From Flaviramulus sp. BrNp1-15 (GTDB lineage: Bacteria > Bacteroidota > Bacteroidia > Flavobacteriales > Flavobacteriaceae), in assembly GCF_022259695.1 (NCBI RefSeq), contig NZ_CP092099.1, forward strand, positions 2,216,471-2,280,470: 64,000 nucleotides of DNA. The letters are read 5' to 3'. This document shows positions 25,127-34,102 of the stretch, piece after piece (positions within the stretch are counted from its first letter, which is position 1; each line of letters opens with the position of its first letter). Position numbers and translations under genes: made by a program. The notes under the pieces were generated by a model. It searched no databases and was not told where the DNA came from. It saw nothing but the letters and a program-made list of their open reading frames with translations.

Positions 25127-25546
25127 ATGACTGAAAACACAACTAACAAACCACCTATTTGGTTTTGGATTATTAGTGTTATTGCACTTTTGTGGAATGC
25201 CATGGGAGTATTACAATACCTAGCACAAGCTTATCAAACTGAAAGCTGGCGTTCAGCCTTAACAGACGAACAATTTGAAACTATTTCTAATTTTCCTGCG
25301 TGGTTAACTGGAGCTTTTGCTGTTGCAGTTTTTGCTGCAACTATAGGAAGTTTAGGGCTTTTACTAAGAAAGAAATGGGCTTATTATTTATTTGTATTAT
25401 CCCTAATTGCTGTTATTATTCAAATGGGATACATTTTAATTCAAGGTCATGCCGATAACATATTTATGACTATTAGCATTATTGTATTTTCCATATTCTT
25501 AGTTTGGTTTTCTAAAAAAACTATTTCCAAAGGTTGGCTTATTTAA
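25127..25546 (+). CDS. Four-helix integral membrane protein, unknown function
   Basis: A 139-aa inner-membrane protein with four hydrophobic segments separated by short loops. The conserved-looking N-terminal block IWFWIISVIALLWNAMGVLQY is followed by a periplasmic-looking loop, then FAVAVFAATIGSLGLLLRKKWA and two further helices. I know similar proteins only as unnamed flavobacterial membrane proteins; labels such as sugar transporter are unsupported by motifs. It is monocistronic and ends in a bidirectional terminator shared with the esterase operon. Confidence 0.72.
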   Translation: MTENTTNKPPIWFWIISVIALLWNAMGVLQYLAQAYQTESWRSALTDEQFETISNFPAWLTGAFAVAVFAATIGSLGLLLRKKWAYYLFVLSLIAVIIQMGYILIQGHADNIFMTISIIVFSIFLVWFSKKTISKGWLI

Positions 25547-25559
25547 TATAATTTTATAG

Positions 25560-25593
25560 AAAAAAGGCTTTAGAAAACTCTAAAGCCTTTTTT
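25560..25593. terminator. Bidirectional intrinsic terminator
   Basis: AAAAAAGGCTTTAGA, a 4-base loop, TCTAAAGCCTTTTTT: a perfect 15-bp stem with T-runs on both strands. It lies between converging genes (stops at 25546 and 25599) and serves both. Confidence 0.92.
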
Positions 25594-25598
25594 ATGTC

Positions 25599-27146
25599 TT
25601 AATCCCACTGAAAAGCAAAGTACATACATTGTTCGTTTCCTATATTTTCTATGGCATGTGGGACATCTGATGCTAAAAAGTAAATATCCCCTGTTTGTCC
25701 TTTATATATTTTTTCACCAATTTCCATTTGTGTATTCCCTTTAATCATAAGTACAATTTCTGCTGCATGATGTGTATGTGGCTCATGGCTTTTAATACCT
25801 GCATTTAAATTGGTAACGTGCATCTCATAATACCCAACAGTAGCTGTTTTGGTGTGGAAATAGTTTCTAATGCCTCCTCTATCGTGCTCATTAAACTCTA
25901 ATTCATCAAAATCAATAATAAAAGATCCTGCGTTATCTTTTCCTCTTTTTAAATCTAACTTTTCTTTGGCGCTATATAACATATGATAGACTAATGCTGA
26001 GTTTTCAGATGAATTTTTAATATGAATTCTATCTTTTGGCAATACAAAAGCAACACTATTAGGACCAATAGTTTTAGTTTCTTCTCCGATAGTTACTTCT
26101 ATTTCGCCTTCTTTTACAATAAAAATTTGTTCTTTAATATCATAGTTAAAATTGTGAATAGAATCATTAGGGTTTATTGAAATTGAAGAAAACTCCATTT
26201 TTTGAAAATGTGTTGTTTCTCCATTTATTAATAGCTTATCAGCTTCATATTTATAAACTCCAGAAGTTACTTTTTCATTTTTCACAACATCACTCCACAA
26301 CCATTCTAAAGTTTCGGGTAAAATAGTTCCGCCTTGTTTCCCATCATGTCCACCATCACCTGAAACAAACATATAATTATAATCTTTAAACTTTAAAGCT
26401 TTTTCCATTTGAAGATTAGCCAACCACCAATTTCCGAATTGATTATCTAAATCATTTTTTCCGTCTTGTAGAAACACTTTAATATCTTTTTTATCTGCTT
26501 TTCTTATCATTGGAGGATAATTATGTCCACCACGTATATCGGCAAAACTCCCAAAATGACTTAATACTTTATGAAATACTTCTGGATGAAACCAAGCCGC
26601 TGAAAACGCACAAATCCCACCAGAAGATAAACCTCCAATAGCACGCATTTTTGGGTCATCAGAAATATTATAAGTTTTCTTTAATTCTGGAATCATTTCT
26701 TCAATTAAAAAACGTCCGTAATCATCATTCATACTATCATATTCAACGCTTCTGTTACTACTACGCCATGGACTATCAATATCACCTATACTCTTATCAT
26801 GTCCAGGATTTATAAATAAACCAATAGTTACAGGCATTTTTCCTTGATGAATTAAATTATCAAAAACAATAGGAATTTTAAATTCCCCATTTTTATTTGC
26901 ATACGCATGACCATCTTGAAAAATCATGAATGCAGCTGGTTTTGAAGCATCATATTGCGCAGGAATATACACTTGATATGCTCTACTGGTATTTTTAAAA
27001 ATGCTGCTTTCAAATGTATGTTTAGTGATTTTACCTTGTGGCACGCCTTCTTGTATTTTTGAATCTTCAGTGAATACATATTCGCTTTGCGAAAACATAG
27101 TGATTGCAGTTAAACACATACAAAATGTCAATATATTTTTTATCAT
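25599..27146 (-). CDS. Exported esterase fused to a bicupin domain
   Basis: A 515-aa protein with a Sec signal peptide (MIKNILTFCMCLTAITMFSQ). Residues about 25-290 form an alpha/beta hydrolase of the esterase D/enterochelin-esterase type, with nucleophile elbow GGLSSGG and a final His in GDGGHDGKQGG. The rest carries two cupin barrels, the second with metal-binding residues in EPHTHHAAEI and a final DVPHAIENIG. Esterase plus bicupin in one chain is unusual and suggests removal of an acyl group coupled to handling of the freed sugar or ketoacid in the periplasm. The TAA of the upstream gene is one base before this ATG. Substrate unknown. Confidence 0.85.
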   Translation of the reverse strand: MIKNILTFCMCLTAITMFSQSEYVFTEDSKIQEGVPQGKITKHTFESSIFKNTSRAYQVYIPAQYDASKPAAFMIFQDGHAYANKNGEFKIPIVFDNLIHQGKMPVTIGLFINPGHDKSIGDIDSPWRSSNRSVEYDSMNDDYGRFLIEEMIPELKKTYNISDDPKMRAIGGLSSGGICAFSAAWFHPEVFHKVLSHFGSFADIRGGHNYPPMIRKADKKDIKVFLQDGKNDLDNQFGNWWLANLQMEKALKFKDYNYMFVSGDGGHDGKQGGTILPETLEWLWSDVVKNEKVTSGVYKYEADKLLINGETTHFQKMEFSSISINPNDSIHNFNYDIKEQIFIVKEGEIEVTIGEETKTIGPNSVAFVLPKDRIHIKNSSENSALVYHMLYSAKEKLDLKRGKDNAGSFIIDFDELEFNEHDRGGIRNYFHTKTATVGYYEMHVTNLNAGIKSHEPHTHHAAEIVLMIKGNTQMEIGEKIYKGQTGDIYFLASDVPHAIENIGNEQCMYFAFQWD

Positions 27147-27147
27147 T

Positions 27148-28518
27148 TTAATTTGATTTAGCAAGCTCTAAGGCTTTTGTTGTGGTATAATATTTTGTAA
27201 TCATATTAGGTATTTCCCATTCTGGTAAATTACCGTTTGTTAAATACTCAATGAATTTTTCAGTGACTTGAGAAAAATGAGCTTCATGTCCATTTTTATA
27301 AGATTCTGGAATTATAACTTCCCAACCGTTATCTATTTCCTTTAAAGAAATACCAGAGTATTTTTCTTCTAAATTTTTAAATTCTTCAAGTAGTGTTTTT
27401 GTATATACTTCTGAAGGATTTTCAACTTCAATATATAATGTTGGTTTGTAATTTTGTGCTTCTCCTTGTTTAATTGAAAGGTTTGCAAGTGTTCCTCGCA
27501 TTTTAGAAAAATGAGTGTCTTTTGTACCTTCTGGTGCTTTATAATTCCATTTTACAGATACTTTTGCATGAATGTCTTTGAGTTTGTAATTGATTTCTCC
27601 GTTGCAATAAACCGCTAAAGCAGTATCGTTTACAATATCTTTTCGAAGATACTCAGGAAAATCATTTTGTTTTGTTACTGCTTTAAATTCTTTTTTAGTT
27701 AAGATTGTTGGTTCCCGTTTTGCGGAAATTAATTCCACATCACTTTCATTTAAAATTTGATTAGGATAACATTGCCATTGAATTAAGTCTACCAAATGCG
27801 TAGTGACATCTACAATACCTTCGCCTTCTTGTTCTACATCAAAAAACCATGGTGGACGCGTTAAAATATTACCAGAAACATATTTAAAAAAATGGTGAAC
27901 GCTCTCTTTTGTAATGGTTGGATTTTCTAGAGATCCTTTTTCAAACTCTCCAAAAATAGCTTTGTTCATTGATAATTCACGTTGTAAAATGGATGTGATT
28001 TCAAAACGTTCTGTCATGACATCATATAGCAATACATTCTTTTGTTTTGCTAATTGAAATGTTTCTTTTAATAACTTAAAATCTTCAGTATTAATCGCCA
28101 TTGGTTTATCTGCAAGCACATGTAAACCTTCACTAATTGACTTATTGATATATTCTGTTTTTTTTTGATTGTTTCCTGCAAGAACAACAACATTACCTTT
28201 CTTTTCTGAAATCATTTTTTCAAAAAAATCGTTTCCAGTATATAAAATACTATTCCATTGGGTTGGATTATCATCACGGGAATTAAAACCATCAATCCTA
28301 TTCAAATGAAGTTTAACATCATCACTTTTTGGTGCATAAATATGAACTGTTGAATCGACTTCTGGATAACTATACTTTTGAACTAAAGCTGCATGAAAAT
28401 GCCCTGGATCAACAGTTATAAATTGGATTTCTTTTTGCTGAGACTCTTCTTTTTTATCTGTTTTGCATGACATAAACATAATTGCAATACAAGTAAAACA
28501 CAATATTCTAACACTCAT
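27148..28518 (-). CDS. Gfo/Idh/MocA-like oxidoreductase, lipoprotein form
   Basis: A 456-aa protein. Starting at 28518 gives MSVRILCFTCIAIMFMSCK, a lipoprotein signal (Cys about 18), so the enzyme should be membrane-anchored outside the cytosol. The upstream extension to 28587 would overlap the preceding gene and is less likely. The nucleotide-binding strand reads ITVDPGHFHAALVQ in place of the usual GxGxxG, and the middle has VLADKPMAI, the Gfo/Idh/MocA EKP-type motif. The C-terminal half fits a dedicated oxidoreductase C-terminal domain. Cofactor use outside the cytosol is unproven, so it may be a non-classical or inactive member. It sits 4 bases after the Tat-exported homologue. Confidence 0.78.
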   Translation of the reverse strand: MSVRILCFTCIAIMFMSCKTDKKEESQQKEIQFITVDPGHFHAALVQKYSYPEVDSTVHIYAPKSDDVKLHLNRIDGFNSRDDNPTQWNSILYTGNDFFEKMISEKKGNVVVLAGNNQKKTEYINKSISEGLHVLADKPMAINTEDFKLLKETFQLAKQKNVLLYDVMTERFEITSILQRELSMNKAIFGEFEKGSLENPTITKESVHHFFKYVSGNILTRPPWFFDVEQEGEGIVDVTTHLVDLIQWQCYPNQILNESDVELISAKREPTILTKKEFKAVTKQNDFPEYLRKDIVNDTALAVYCNGEINYKLKDIHAKVSVKWNYKAPEGTKDTHFSKMRGTLANLSIKQGEAQNYKPTLYIEVENPSEVYTKTLLEEFKNLEEKYSGISLKEIDNGWEVIIPESYKNGHEAHFSQVTEKFIEYLTNGNLPEWEIPNMITKYYTTTKALELAKSN

Positions 28519-28522
28519 ATTT

Positions 28523-29908
28523 TTAATACTTAACAGCATATTTTTCACGTTGCTGTCTTGATAACATACTGTTTGCTTCATCATCATTTTTAAACTGCTC
28601 TGTATCAGGATTCCAATATAGTTTTCTATTTAATTTCATAGCCATGTGATGTAATAAACATGCAGAACATGAGCGATGCGCTTCTTCAACCGGAGCAATT
28701 GGTTGCTTACGCGATTTAAGACTATCAATCCAGTTTCTGTGATGATTTTCACTAACAGGTAAATGAATTTCATTAGCTCCTATTGCAGATGTGATAATTT
28801 TAGTATCACTTGCATCTAAAGGTTTTACACCATTTTCATCTGCAACAGGGTCACTAGCCGTTACGCGATAATCGCCTCGTGTTACAAATATCCAACCTTC
28901 AGTTCCTTCAAATTTTACGCCATTAGGTAATTCATTTGAAACTACCATTTCTACGCCGTTTGCATATTTTGCATAGGTAGTAAAAATGCCATGAACATTC
29001 CACAATCCAGATTTTGGAAACTCTGCGCTTCCCCAAATTTCAATCGGTCCAGTAAGCTCAGTGTTCATTGCCCAATGTGCGGAATCTATATGATGTGAGC
29101 CCCAGCCTGTAATCATTCCAGCACCAAATTGCTCACAACGCAACCACCCAGGTCTACCATAACCAACTTGGGGATGCACACGTTTTTCGGTATAAAACAC
29201 TTCTGGTGTTGCACCTAACCACATATCATAATTTAAGTTTGGTGGTACTGGAGTTTCTATTTCTACGTCACCACTTGGGTCTCCTGGCAAACCAACATAT
29301 ACTTTTTTTAACTCTCCTATTCTACCGTTTCGTACTAATTCTGCTGCATATCGAAATTGAGGAGAAGATCGTTGCTGACTTCCAATTTGAAAGATTCTAT
29401 CTGTTTTTCTTACTTCATCGCTTAAAAAGCGCCCTCCTTTTATGGTTAACGATGCTGGTTTTTGCATAAAAATATCTTTACCTGCACGCACTGCATCAAC
29501 ACCCATTTTTGCATGCCAATGGTCTGGTGTGCTAATAATTACTGCATCAATATCTTTATTAAGCAATAACTCACGATAATCAGTATATGAAGAAACACCA
29601 TTAAATGGTTTACTTAATTTTTCAGAATAATATTTCTCTACCAAAACTTTTGCATCAATAGATCTATGGGCATCAACATCGCAAACTGCTACTATTTGCG
29701 TATCATCATGCCTCCAAACTTGTGGCATATCGTAAACTCTAGAAATTCTACCTGTACCAATTGCAGCAATATTTATGCGATTACTTGGTGCATTTTTACC
29801 AAATACACTGGCCGGAACTATACTTGGAATTCCTGATAAAACTACTGTTGCAGCTGAAGCTTTTGAAGTTGTTTTAATAAAGCTTCTTCGTGATATTTTT
29901 TTTGACAT
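28523..29908 (-). CDS. Tat-exported Gfo/Idh/MocA family oxidoreductase
   Basis: A 461-aa enzyme whose N-terminus is a twin-arginine signal (SRRSFIK, then a hydrophobic Ala/Val stretch to about residue 35), meaning it is exported folded, probably with NAD(P) bound. The Rossmann motif AAIGTGRIS follows, then DKD with VIISTPDHWHAKM and MQKPASL (the EKP lysine). The second domain includes GWGSHHIDSAHWAMN, typical of the GH109-like/hexose-3-dehydrogenase branch. In this operon it likely oxidises or reversibly reduces a sugar or glycoside before cleavage. The substrate is unknown. Confidence 0.88.
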   Translation of the reverse strand: MSKKISRRSFIKTTSKASAATVVLSGIPSIVPASVFGKNAPSNRINIAAIGTGRISRVYDMPQVWRHDDTQIVAVCDVDAHRSIDAKVLVEKYYSEKLSKPFNGVSSYTDYRELLLNKDIDAVIISTPDHWHAKMGVDAVRAGKDIFMQKPASLTIKGGRFLSDEVRKTDRIFQIGSQQRSSPQFRYAAELVRNGRIGELKKVYVGLPGDPSGDVEIETPVPPNLNYDMWLGATPEVFYTEKRVHPQVGYGRPGWLRCEQFGAGMITGWGSHHIDSAHWAMNTELTGPIEIWGSAEFPKSGLWNVHGIFTTYAKYANGVEMVVSNELPNGVKFEGTEGWIFVTRGDYRVTASDPVADENGVKPLDASDTKIITSAIGANEIHLPVSENHHRNWIDSLKSRKQPIAPVEEAHRSCSACLLHHMAMKLNRKLYWNPDTEQFKNDDEANSMLSRQQREKYAVKY

Positions 29909-29930
29909 GATTATTTAGTTAGGTTAGTTG

Positions 29931-30893
29931 TTACTTAGTATAATCTACCCAAAATGTTTCAGCATTTTCTGGTGTTTTTTCACCATCAAAAACAATTAAT
30001 CTGTAATTTAGTGTGTATGTTTTTCCAGGTTCAAAAGTCCAGTCTTCATATTTTGTTGGATTGAAATTCGCAAACGTACTACCTTCATGATTTCCTACAG
30101 GCCAAACTCTAATGGGCTCTGGGTGACTGTAATTATTAGTATGTGATAACATAATCATACCACCAGAATCATCACCTAATTCACCTTGATACAACATCCA
30201 ACGCGACGTAGTATTATCAGCATCTATTCTTGTTTTTCCTTCAGAAGTTATAATGCTACTATTATCATCATTCCACGCTTCTGTTCCGCGCCAACCCAAT
30301 CCTTGATAATGATAGGCTAATATTTTAAAAGGACTTTCAGTAGCACAACTATAATCAAACTGCAAATCGATGATATAATAGTTTTCTTTTGGATTATGAA
30401 TTCTCACGGTTTGTAATTCATTTAAAGCTACTTTATTCTTATCGTCTTTCAAAACAACATGCTCATGGAGGGTTTGATATTCAACAAAATCATCTGTAGT
30501 TTTTGTGTTTTTGAATTCAGCATGACGCACAGTTGCTTGTTTGCCACGAATGTTCCAAAAATCTAATGTATCGCCTTCAAAAAAAGTTCTTGTCCATGGA
30601 TTCCATAAACCAAAGTGATGATAATGATCTTCCGGATGAATACGAGTTAAACGAGACCCTTTTAAAGTATTAACAGGATGAAAAAATCCACTACGTTGAT
30701 ATGCAGAATCTACTCCTTTTGGCGGATACATAATTCCGAATTGATATCCTAAGAGTGTTGTATCGTTATGCTTAACTAATAGTAACCCATTCTCTTTTGA
30801 TATTGATAAAATAGGCTCCTTTTCTTTAACAGATTTACATGAAGTGAATATCACTATTACAAATAGCAATGTGATGGTTTTTGTAAGTTGCAT
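29931..30893 (-). CDS. DUF6807 (PmoA-like) family lipoprotein
   Basis: A 320-aa protein with a lipobox (IVIFTSC, Cys about 19) and a single large beta-rich domain. Signature segments: GYQFGIMYPPKGV, RLTRIHPEDHYHHFGLWNPW, and RVWPVGNHEGSTFANFNPT. The HPEDHYHHFGLW block resembles aldose-epimerase-like or carbohydrate-processing domains with several conserved His. Databases label the family methane oxygenase PmoA, which is misleading. It is the first gene of a four-gene operon with two oxidoreductases and an esterase, and a LacI-type palindrome lies 43-54 bases upstream. Confidence 0.82.
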   Translation of the reverse strand: MQLTKTITLLFVIVIFTSCKSVKEKEPILSISKENGLLLVKHNDTTLLGYQFGIMYPPKGVDSAYQRSGFFHPVNTLKGSRLTRIHPEDHYHHFGLWNPWTRTFFEGDTLDFWNIRGKQATVRHAEFKNTKTTDDFVEYQTLHEHVVLKDDKNKVALNELQTVRIHNPKENYYIIDLQFDYSCATESPFKILAYHYQGLGWRGTEAWNDDNSSIITSEGKTRIDADNTTSRWMLYQGELGDDSGGMIMLSHTNNYSHPEPIRVWPVGNHEGSTFANFNPTKYEDWTFEPGKTYTLNYRLIVFDGEKTPENAETFWVDYTK

Positions 30894-30910
30894 TAGTTGG
30901 TTCTTTCCTC

Positions 30911-30939
30911 TAAAGTTAAGGTTTTTTTAATATACGCAA
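30911..30939 (-). promoter_or_regulatory. Candidate promoter of the sugar operon
   Basis: On the minus strand TTG (30939-30937), 18 bases, then TAACTTTA (30918-30911), one mismatch from TAnnTTTG. The -33 element lies inside the LacI-type operator, so repressor binding would block it. Confidence 0.42.
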
Positions 30940-30947
30940 CCGGTTGC
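30936..30947. promoter_or_regulatory. LacI-family operator palindrome
   Basis: GCAACCGGTTGC, a perfect 12-bp palindrome with the central CG step typical of LacI/GalR operators. It is the only such site seen next to a gene start here and lies upstream of the DUF6807-led operon. No LacI-type regulator is encoded in the window. Confidence 0.7.
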
Positions 30948-31027
30948 ATAAATATTTAACATTTTTTTATAAAAAGCAACAAGTCAATAAATTAACTAAT
31001 AATTAGCCTTTTATAATAAATGAATAT

Positions 31028-31432
31028 TTAATCTGAATTATTGAGAGTATCTAAAATATCTTTTTGAATTCGTGTAGGTTTTAATGTGTTTACATCAATT
31101 AAACACCAAGTAGTTTGAGATTTGATAATCAACTTTTTATCTTTATAAATCTCAACATAACGAATAGATTTTACACCTGAAGTTTCTCCTACTTGGGTTT
31201 TTATGGTTAGTTCATCCCCCAAAATAGCTTGTCCTAAATAATCTATTTCGTGTTTTAATAATACCCAGAAGTATTTTTTATTAATCGCTTCGTTTGTAAG
31301 TATAGACCAATGTTTTTCAGCAATATCATTTACCCATTGAACATAAACCACATTATTTACATGATTTAAAACATCTATATGTTCTTTAAATACGGTTAGT
31401 TTATGTTGGTATGATGCGCCTTTTTTATTCAC
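31028..31432 (-). CDS. Acyl-CoA thioesterase, 4HBT (YbgC-like) hotdog fold
   Basis: A 134-aa hotdog protein. The 4HBT active-site motif is clear: FKEHIDVLNHVNNVVYVQWV, where the Asp after HI is the catalytic residue. A central strand with VLLKHEIDYLGQAILGDELTI follows. It should hydrolyse short or aromatic acyl-CoA. It begins 2 bases after the hisIE stop and is therefore the last gene of the his transcript, although its role has no evident link to histidine synthesis. This arrangement occurs in other flavobacteria to my knowledge, but I cannot verify that here. Confidence 0.87.
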   Translation of the reverse strand: MNKKGASYQHKLTVFKEHIDVLNHVNNVVYVQWVNDIAEKHWSILTNEAINKKYFWVLLKHEIDYLGQAILGDELTIKTQVGETSGVKSIRYVEIYKDKKLIIKSQTTWCLIDVNTLKPTRIQKDILDTLNNSD

Positions 31433-31434
31433 TT

Positions 31435-32028
31435 TTATCTATGTCTACCTTTTAATTCCCTTTCAATATCTTTTAGAGTAAAACCTTTAGCTTGTAACAG
31501 CATTAAGTAGTGAAACATTAAGTCTGATGCTTCATATAAAAACAACTCATCATTATTATCCATGGCTTCTATTACAGTTTCTACTGCCTCCTCACCTACT
31601 TTTTGAGCAACTTTATTGATGCCTTTTGAAAATAGACTTGCCACATAAGATTTTGAAGTGTCTTTGTTTTCAATACGTTCTGTAATAACGTTTTCTAGAG
31701 TTGAAAAGAAACCAAAATTAGAGCTATTCTCTTCTCCCCAACAATTATCGGTTCCTTTATGGCATGTTGGCCCCACAGGATTTACTTGAATAAGAAGTGT
31801 GTCATTATCACAATCATTTTTTATATGCACAAGATTTAAAAAATTTCCACTTTCTTCACCTTTTGTCCATAACCGTTGCTTGCTCCTACTAAAAAAAGTT
31901 ACCTGTTTATTTTCTAGGGTTTTATTATAAGCCGCTTCATTCATATAGCCTAACATCAAAACATTTTTTGTTGTAGCATCTTGAATGATTGCTGGAATAA
32001 GCCCGTTAGAATCGTATTTAATTGTCAT
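31435..32028 (-). CDS. hisIE: Bifunctional phosphoribosyl-AMP cyclohydrolase / phosphoribosyl-ATP pyrophosphatase
   Basis: A 197-aa fused enzyme for histidine steps 2 and 3. The N-terminal HisI domain (about 1-105) shows [19 protein letters not shown] and the zinc ligands in [11 protein letters not shown] and CHKGTDNCW. The C-terminal HisE domain (about 110-197) has [13 protein letters not shown], the MazG-like metal motif, and [13 protein letters not shown]. Overlaps hisF by 4 bases. Confidence 0.96.
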   Translation of the reverse strand: MTIKYDSNGLIPAIIQDATTKNVLMLGYMNEAAYNKTLENKQVTFFSRSKQRLWTKGEESGNFLNLVHIKNDCDNDTLLIQVNPVGPTCHKGTDNCWGEENSSNFGFFSTLENVITERIENKDTSKSYVASLFSKGINKVAQKVGEEAVETVIEAMDNNDELFLYEASDLMFHYLMLLQAKGFTLKDIERELKGRHR

Positions 32029-32780
32029 AACCGTACTTCTATATTGTTCTTTTTTAACTCTTTTTTTAATTCTGAAATAGGTATTTCACCAAAATGGAAA
32101 ACACTTGCAGCCAAAGCGGCGTCTGCTTTTCCTTCTTTAAAAGTATCTACAAAATGTTGCATATTTCCAGCGCCACCAGAAGCAATTATAGGAATATTTA
32201 AAGATGAAGATAGTTTAGCTAAAGCTTCATTTGCAAAACCATTTTTAGTACCATCATGATTCATTGATGTAAATAAAATTTCACCAGCTCCTCGTTGTTC
32301 TACTTCTTTTGCCCATTCAAATAAATCAATTTCTGTAGGTATACTTCCCCCTGCTAAATGAACTTTCCAATTATCACCAATTTGTTTTGCATCAATAGCA
32401 ACTACAACACATTGGCTTCCAAATTTATCGGCAAGTTCGTTAACTAATTCTGGACGCTTTACAGCTGAAGAATTTATAGAAACCTTATCTGCCCCACATT
32501 TTAGAAGCGCATCTACGTCCTCAATAGAAGAAATCCCTCCGCCAACAGTAAACGGAATATTAACTTGTTCTGCAACGTGTAAAACCATATCTAAAGTAGT
32601 AGCACGACCTTCTAAAGTAGCAGAAATATCTAAAAAAACCAATTCATCTGCTCCCAAATCGGCGTATTGTTTTGCAAGTTCTACCGGGTCGCCCGCATCT
32701 CTTAAATCAACAAAATTGATTCCTTTTACAGTTCGTCCATTTTTAATATCTAAACAGGGTATAATTCTTTTTGTTAACAT
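32025..32780 (-). CDS. hisF: Imidazole glycerol phosphate synthase, cyclase subunit
   Basis: A 251-aa TIM barrel that, with HisH-derived ammonia, converts PRFAR to imidazole glycerol phosphate and AICAR. The catalytic aspartates are in [12 protein letters not shown] (Asp11) and VVVAIDAK (about Asp130). Phosphate-binding loops [10 protein letters not shown] and IIASGGAGN are present. Its length is normal. It overlaps hisIE by 4 bases and follows hisA after 3 bases, so it is fully within the operon. Confidence 0.97.
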   Translation of the reverse strand: MLTKRIIPCLDIKNGRTVKGINFVDLRDAGDPVELAKQYADLGADELVFLDISATLEGRATTLDMVLHVAEQVNIPFTVGGGISSIEDVDALLKCGADKVSINSSAVKRPELVNELADKFGSQCVVVAIDAKQIGDNWKVHLAGGSIPTEIDLFEWAKEVEQRGAGEILFTSMNHDGTKNGFANEALAKLSSSLNIPIIASGGAGNMQHFVDTFKEGKADAALAASVFHFGEIPISELKKELKKNNIEVRL

Positions 32781-32783
32781 CCC

Positions 32784-33518
32784 TTAAACATATTTCTCTA
32801 ATTGTTTTAAACTAATTCTGTTTTCGTAAATGGCTTTTCCAATAATAACACCTTCACAACCTATTTCTTTTAAAAGTGGTAATTCTGAAATATCTGAAAT
32901 ACCACCGGAAGCAATTAATTTTATAGACTGCCCACTACTGCTGTTCGTGCATTCTGAAATAATTTGCTTGTACAAATCAATTGAAGGTCCTTCAAGCATA
33001 CCATCTTTTGAAATATCTGTGCAAATAACGTATTGGATACTCTTTTTTTGATATGCTTTAATAAACGGAATCACATCTTCTTCGCTTTGTTCCATCCAAC
33101 CACTTATTGAAACTTTTCCATGATCACTATCGGCACCTAAAATAATTTTAGCAGAACCATATTTTGAAATCCACCCTTCAAAAGTTTTAGGGTCTTTTAC
33201 AGCAATACTACCTCCAGTTATTTGTTTAGCTCCAGAATTAAAAGCAATATGTAAATCTTCATTTGTTTTTAAACCGCCGCCAAAATCAATTTTTAAGCTT
33301 GTTTTAGACGCTATCTGTTCTAAGACCTTGTAATTTACAATATGCTGTGCTTTAGCACCGTCTAAATCAACTAAATGTAAATATTCAATACCAGAAGCTT
33401 CAAATGCTTTTGCAATTTCTAAAGGGCTTTCGCTATATACTTTTTTGGTGCCATAATCACCTTTAGTTAAGCGAACACATTTTCCGTCTATAATATCTAT
33501 GGCTGGTATAATTCTCAT
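32784..33518 (-). CDS. hisA: ProFAR isomerase
   Basis: A 244-aa TIM barrel that isomerises ProFAR to PRFAR, paralogous to HisF. The catalytic Asp8 is in [13 protein letters not shown] and the second Asp in [15 protein letters not shown]. The phosphate loops are [10 protein letters not shown] and LIASGGISD. Two bases separate it from hisH and three from hisF. Confidence 0.97.
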   Translation of the reverse strand: MRIIPAIDIIDGKCVRLTKGDYGTKKVYSESPLEIAKAFEASGIEYLHLVDLDGAKAQHIVNYKVLEQIASKTSLKIDFGGGLKTNEDLHIAFNSGAKQITGGSIAVKDPKTFEGWISKYGSAKIILGADSDHGKVSISGWMEQSEEDVIPFIKAYQKKSIQYVICTDISKDGMLEGPSIDLYKQIISECTNSSSGQSIKLIASGGISDISELPLLKEIGCEGVIIGKAIYENRISLKQLEKYV

Positions 33519-33520
33519 AT

Positions 33521-34102
33521 TTATAATTCTATAAAATTTTTCAATATTTTTTCTCCTGCTAAGCTACTCTTTTCCGGATGAAACTGTACGCCGTAAAAAT
33601 TATCATGTTGTAAAGCCGAAGCATAATTGATACCATAATCTGTTTTCGCTATGGTTTGCTCGCAATGTTCAGCATAATAACTATGAACCAAATACATGTA
33701 TTCGTTTTCTTTAATTCCTTTAAATAAATCGGATTTCAAATCTTTTATTACATTCCATCCCATTTGAGGTACTTTTACATCATTTGAAAAACGCTTAACC
33801 TGAGTGTTAAAAACGCCCAAACCTTTAGTGTTCCCTTCTTCTGAAAATTCACAAAGCAATTGCATACCTAAGCAAATACCCAAAACAGGTTGTTTTAATT
33901 TTGGAATTAATTTATCTAAGCCACTTTCTTTAAGCATTTTCATAGCACTGCTTGCCTCACCTACTCCTGGGAAAATAATTTTATCTGCAGCTTTAATCTC
34001 CTCTGGATTGTTGGACAAAACAGCATCAAAACCTAAGCGTTTAAAGGCAAATTGAATACTTTTTATGTTTCCTGCTCCGTAATCAATAATCACTAATTTC
34101 AT
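33521..34102 (-). CDS. hisH: Imidazole glycerol phosphate synthase, glutamine amidotransferase subunit
   Basis: A 193-aa class I amidotransferase that supplies ammonia to HisF. The triad is visible: Cys in GICLGMQLL and His/Glu in [16 protein letters not shown] near the N-terminus is the usual oxyanion/interface strand. It overlaps the last base of hisB, which encodes the next enzyme in the pathway. Confidence 0.97.
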   Translation of the reverse strand: MKLVIIDYGAGNIKSIQFAFKRLGFDAVLSNNPEEIKAADKIIFPGVGEASSAMKMLKESGLDKLIPKLKQPVLGICLGMQLLCEFSEEGNTKGLGVFNTQVKRFSNDVKVPQMGWNVIKDLKSDLFKGIKENEYMYLVHSYYAEHCEQTIAKTDYGINYASALQHDNFYGVQFHPEKSSLAGEKILKNFIEL

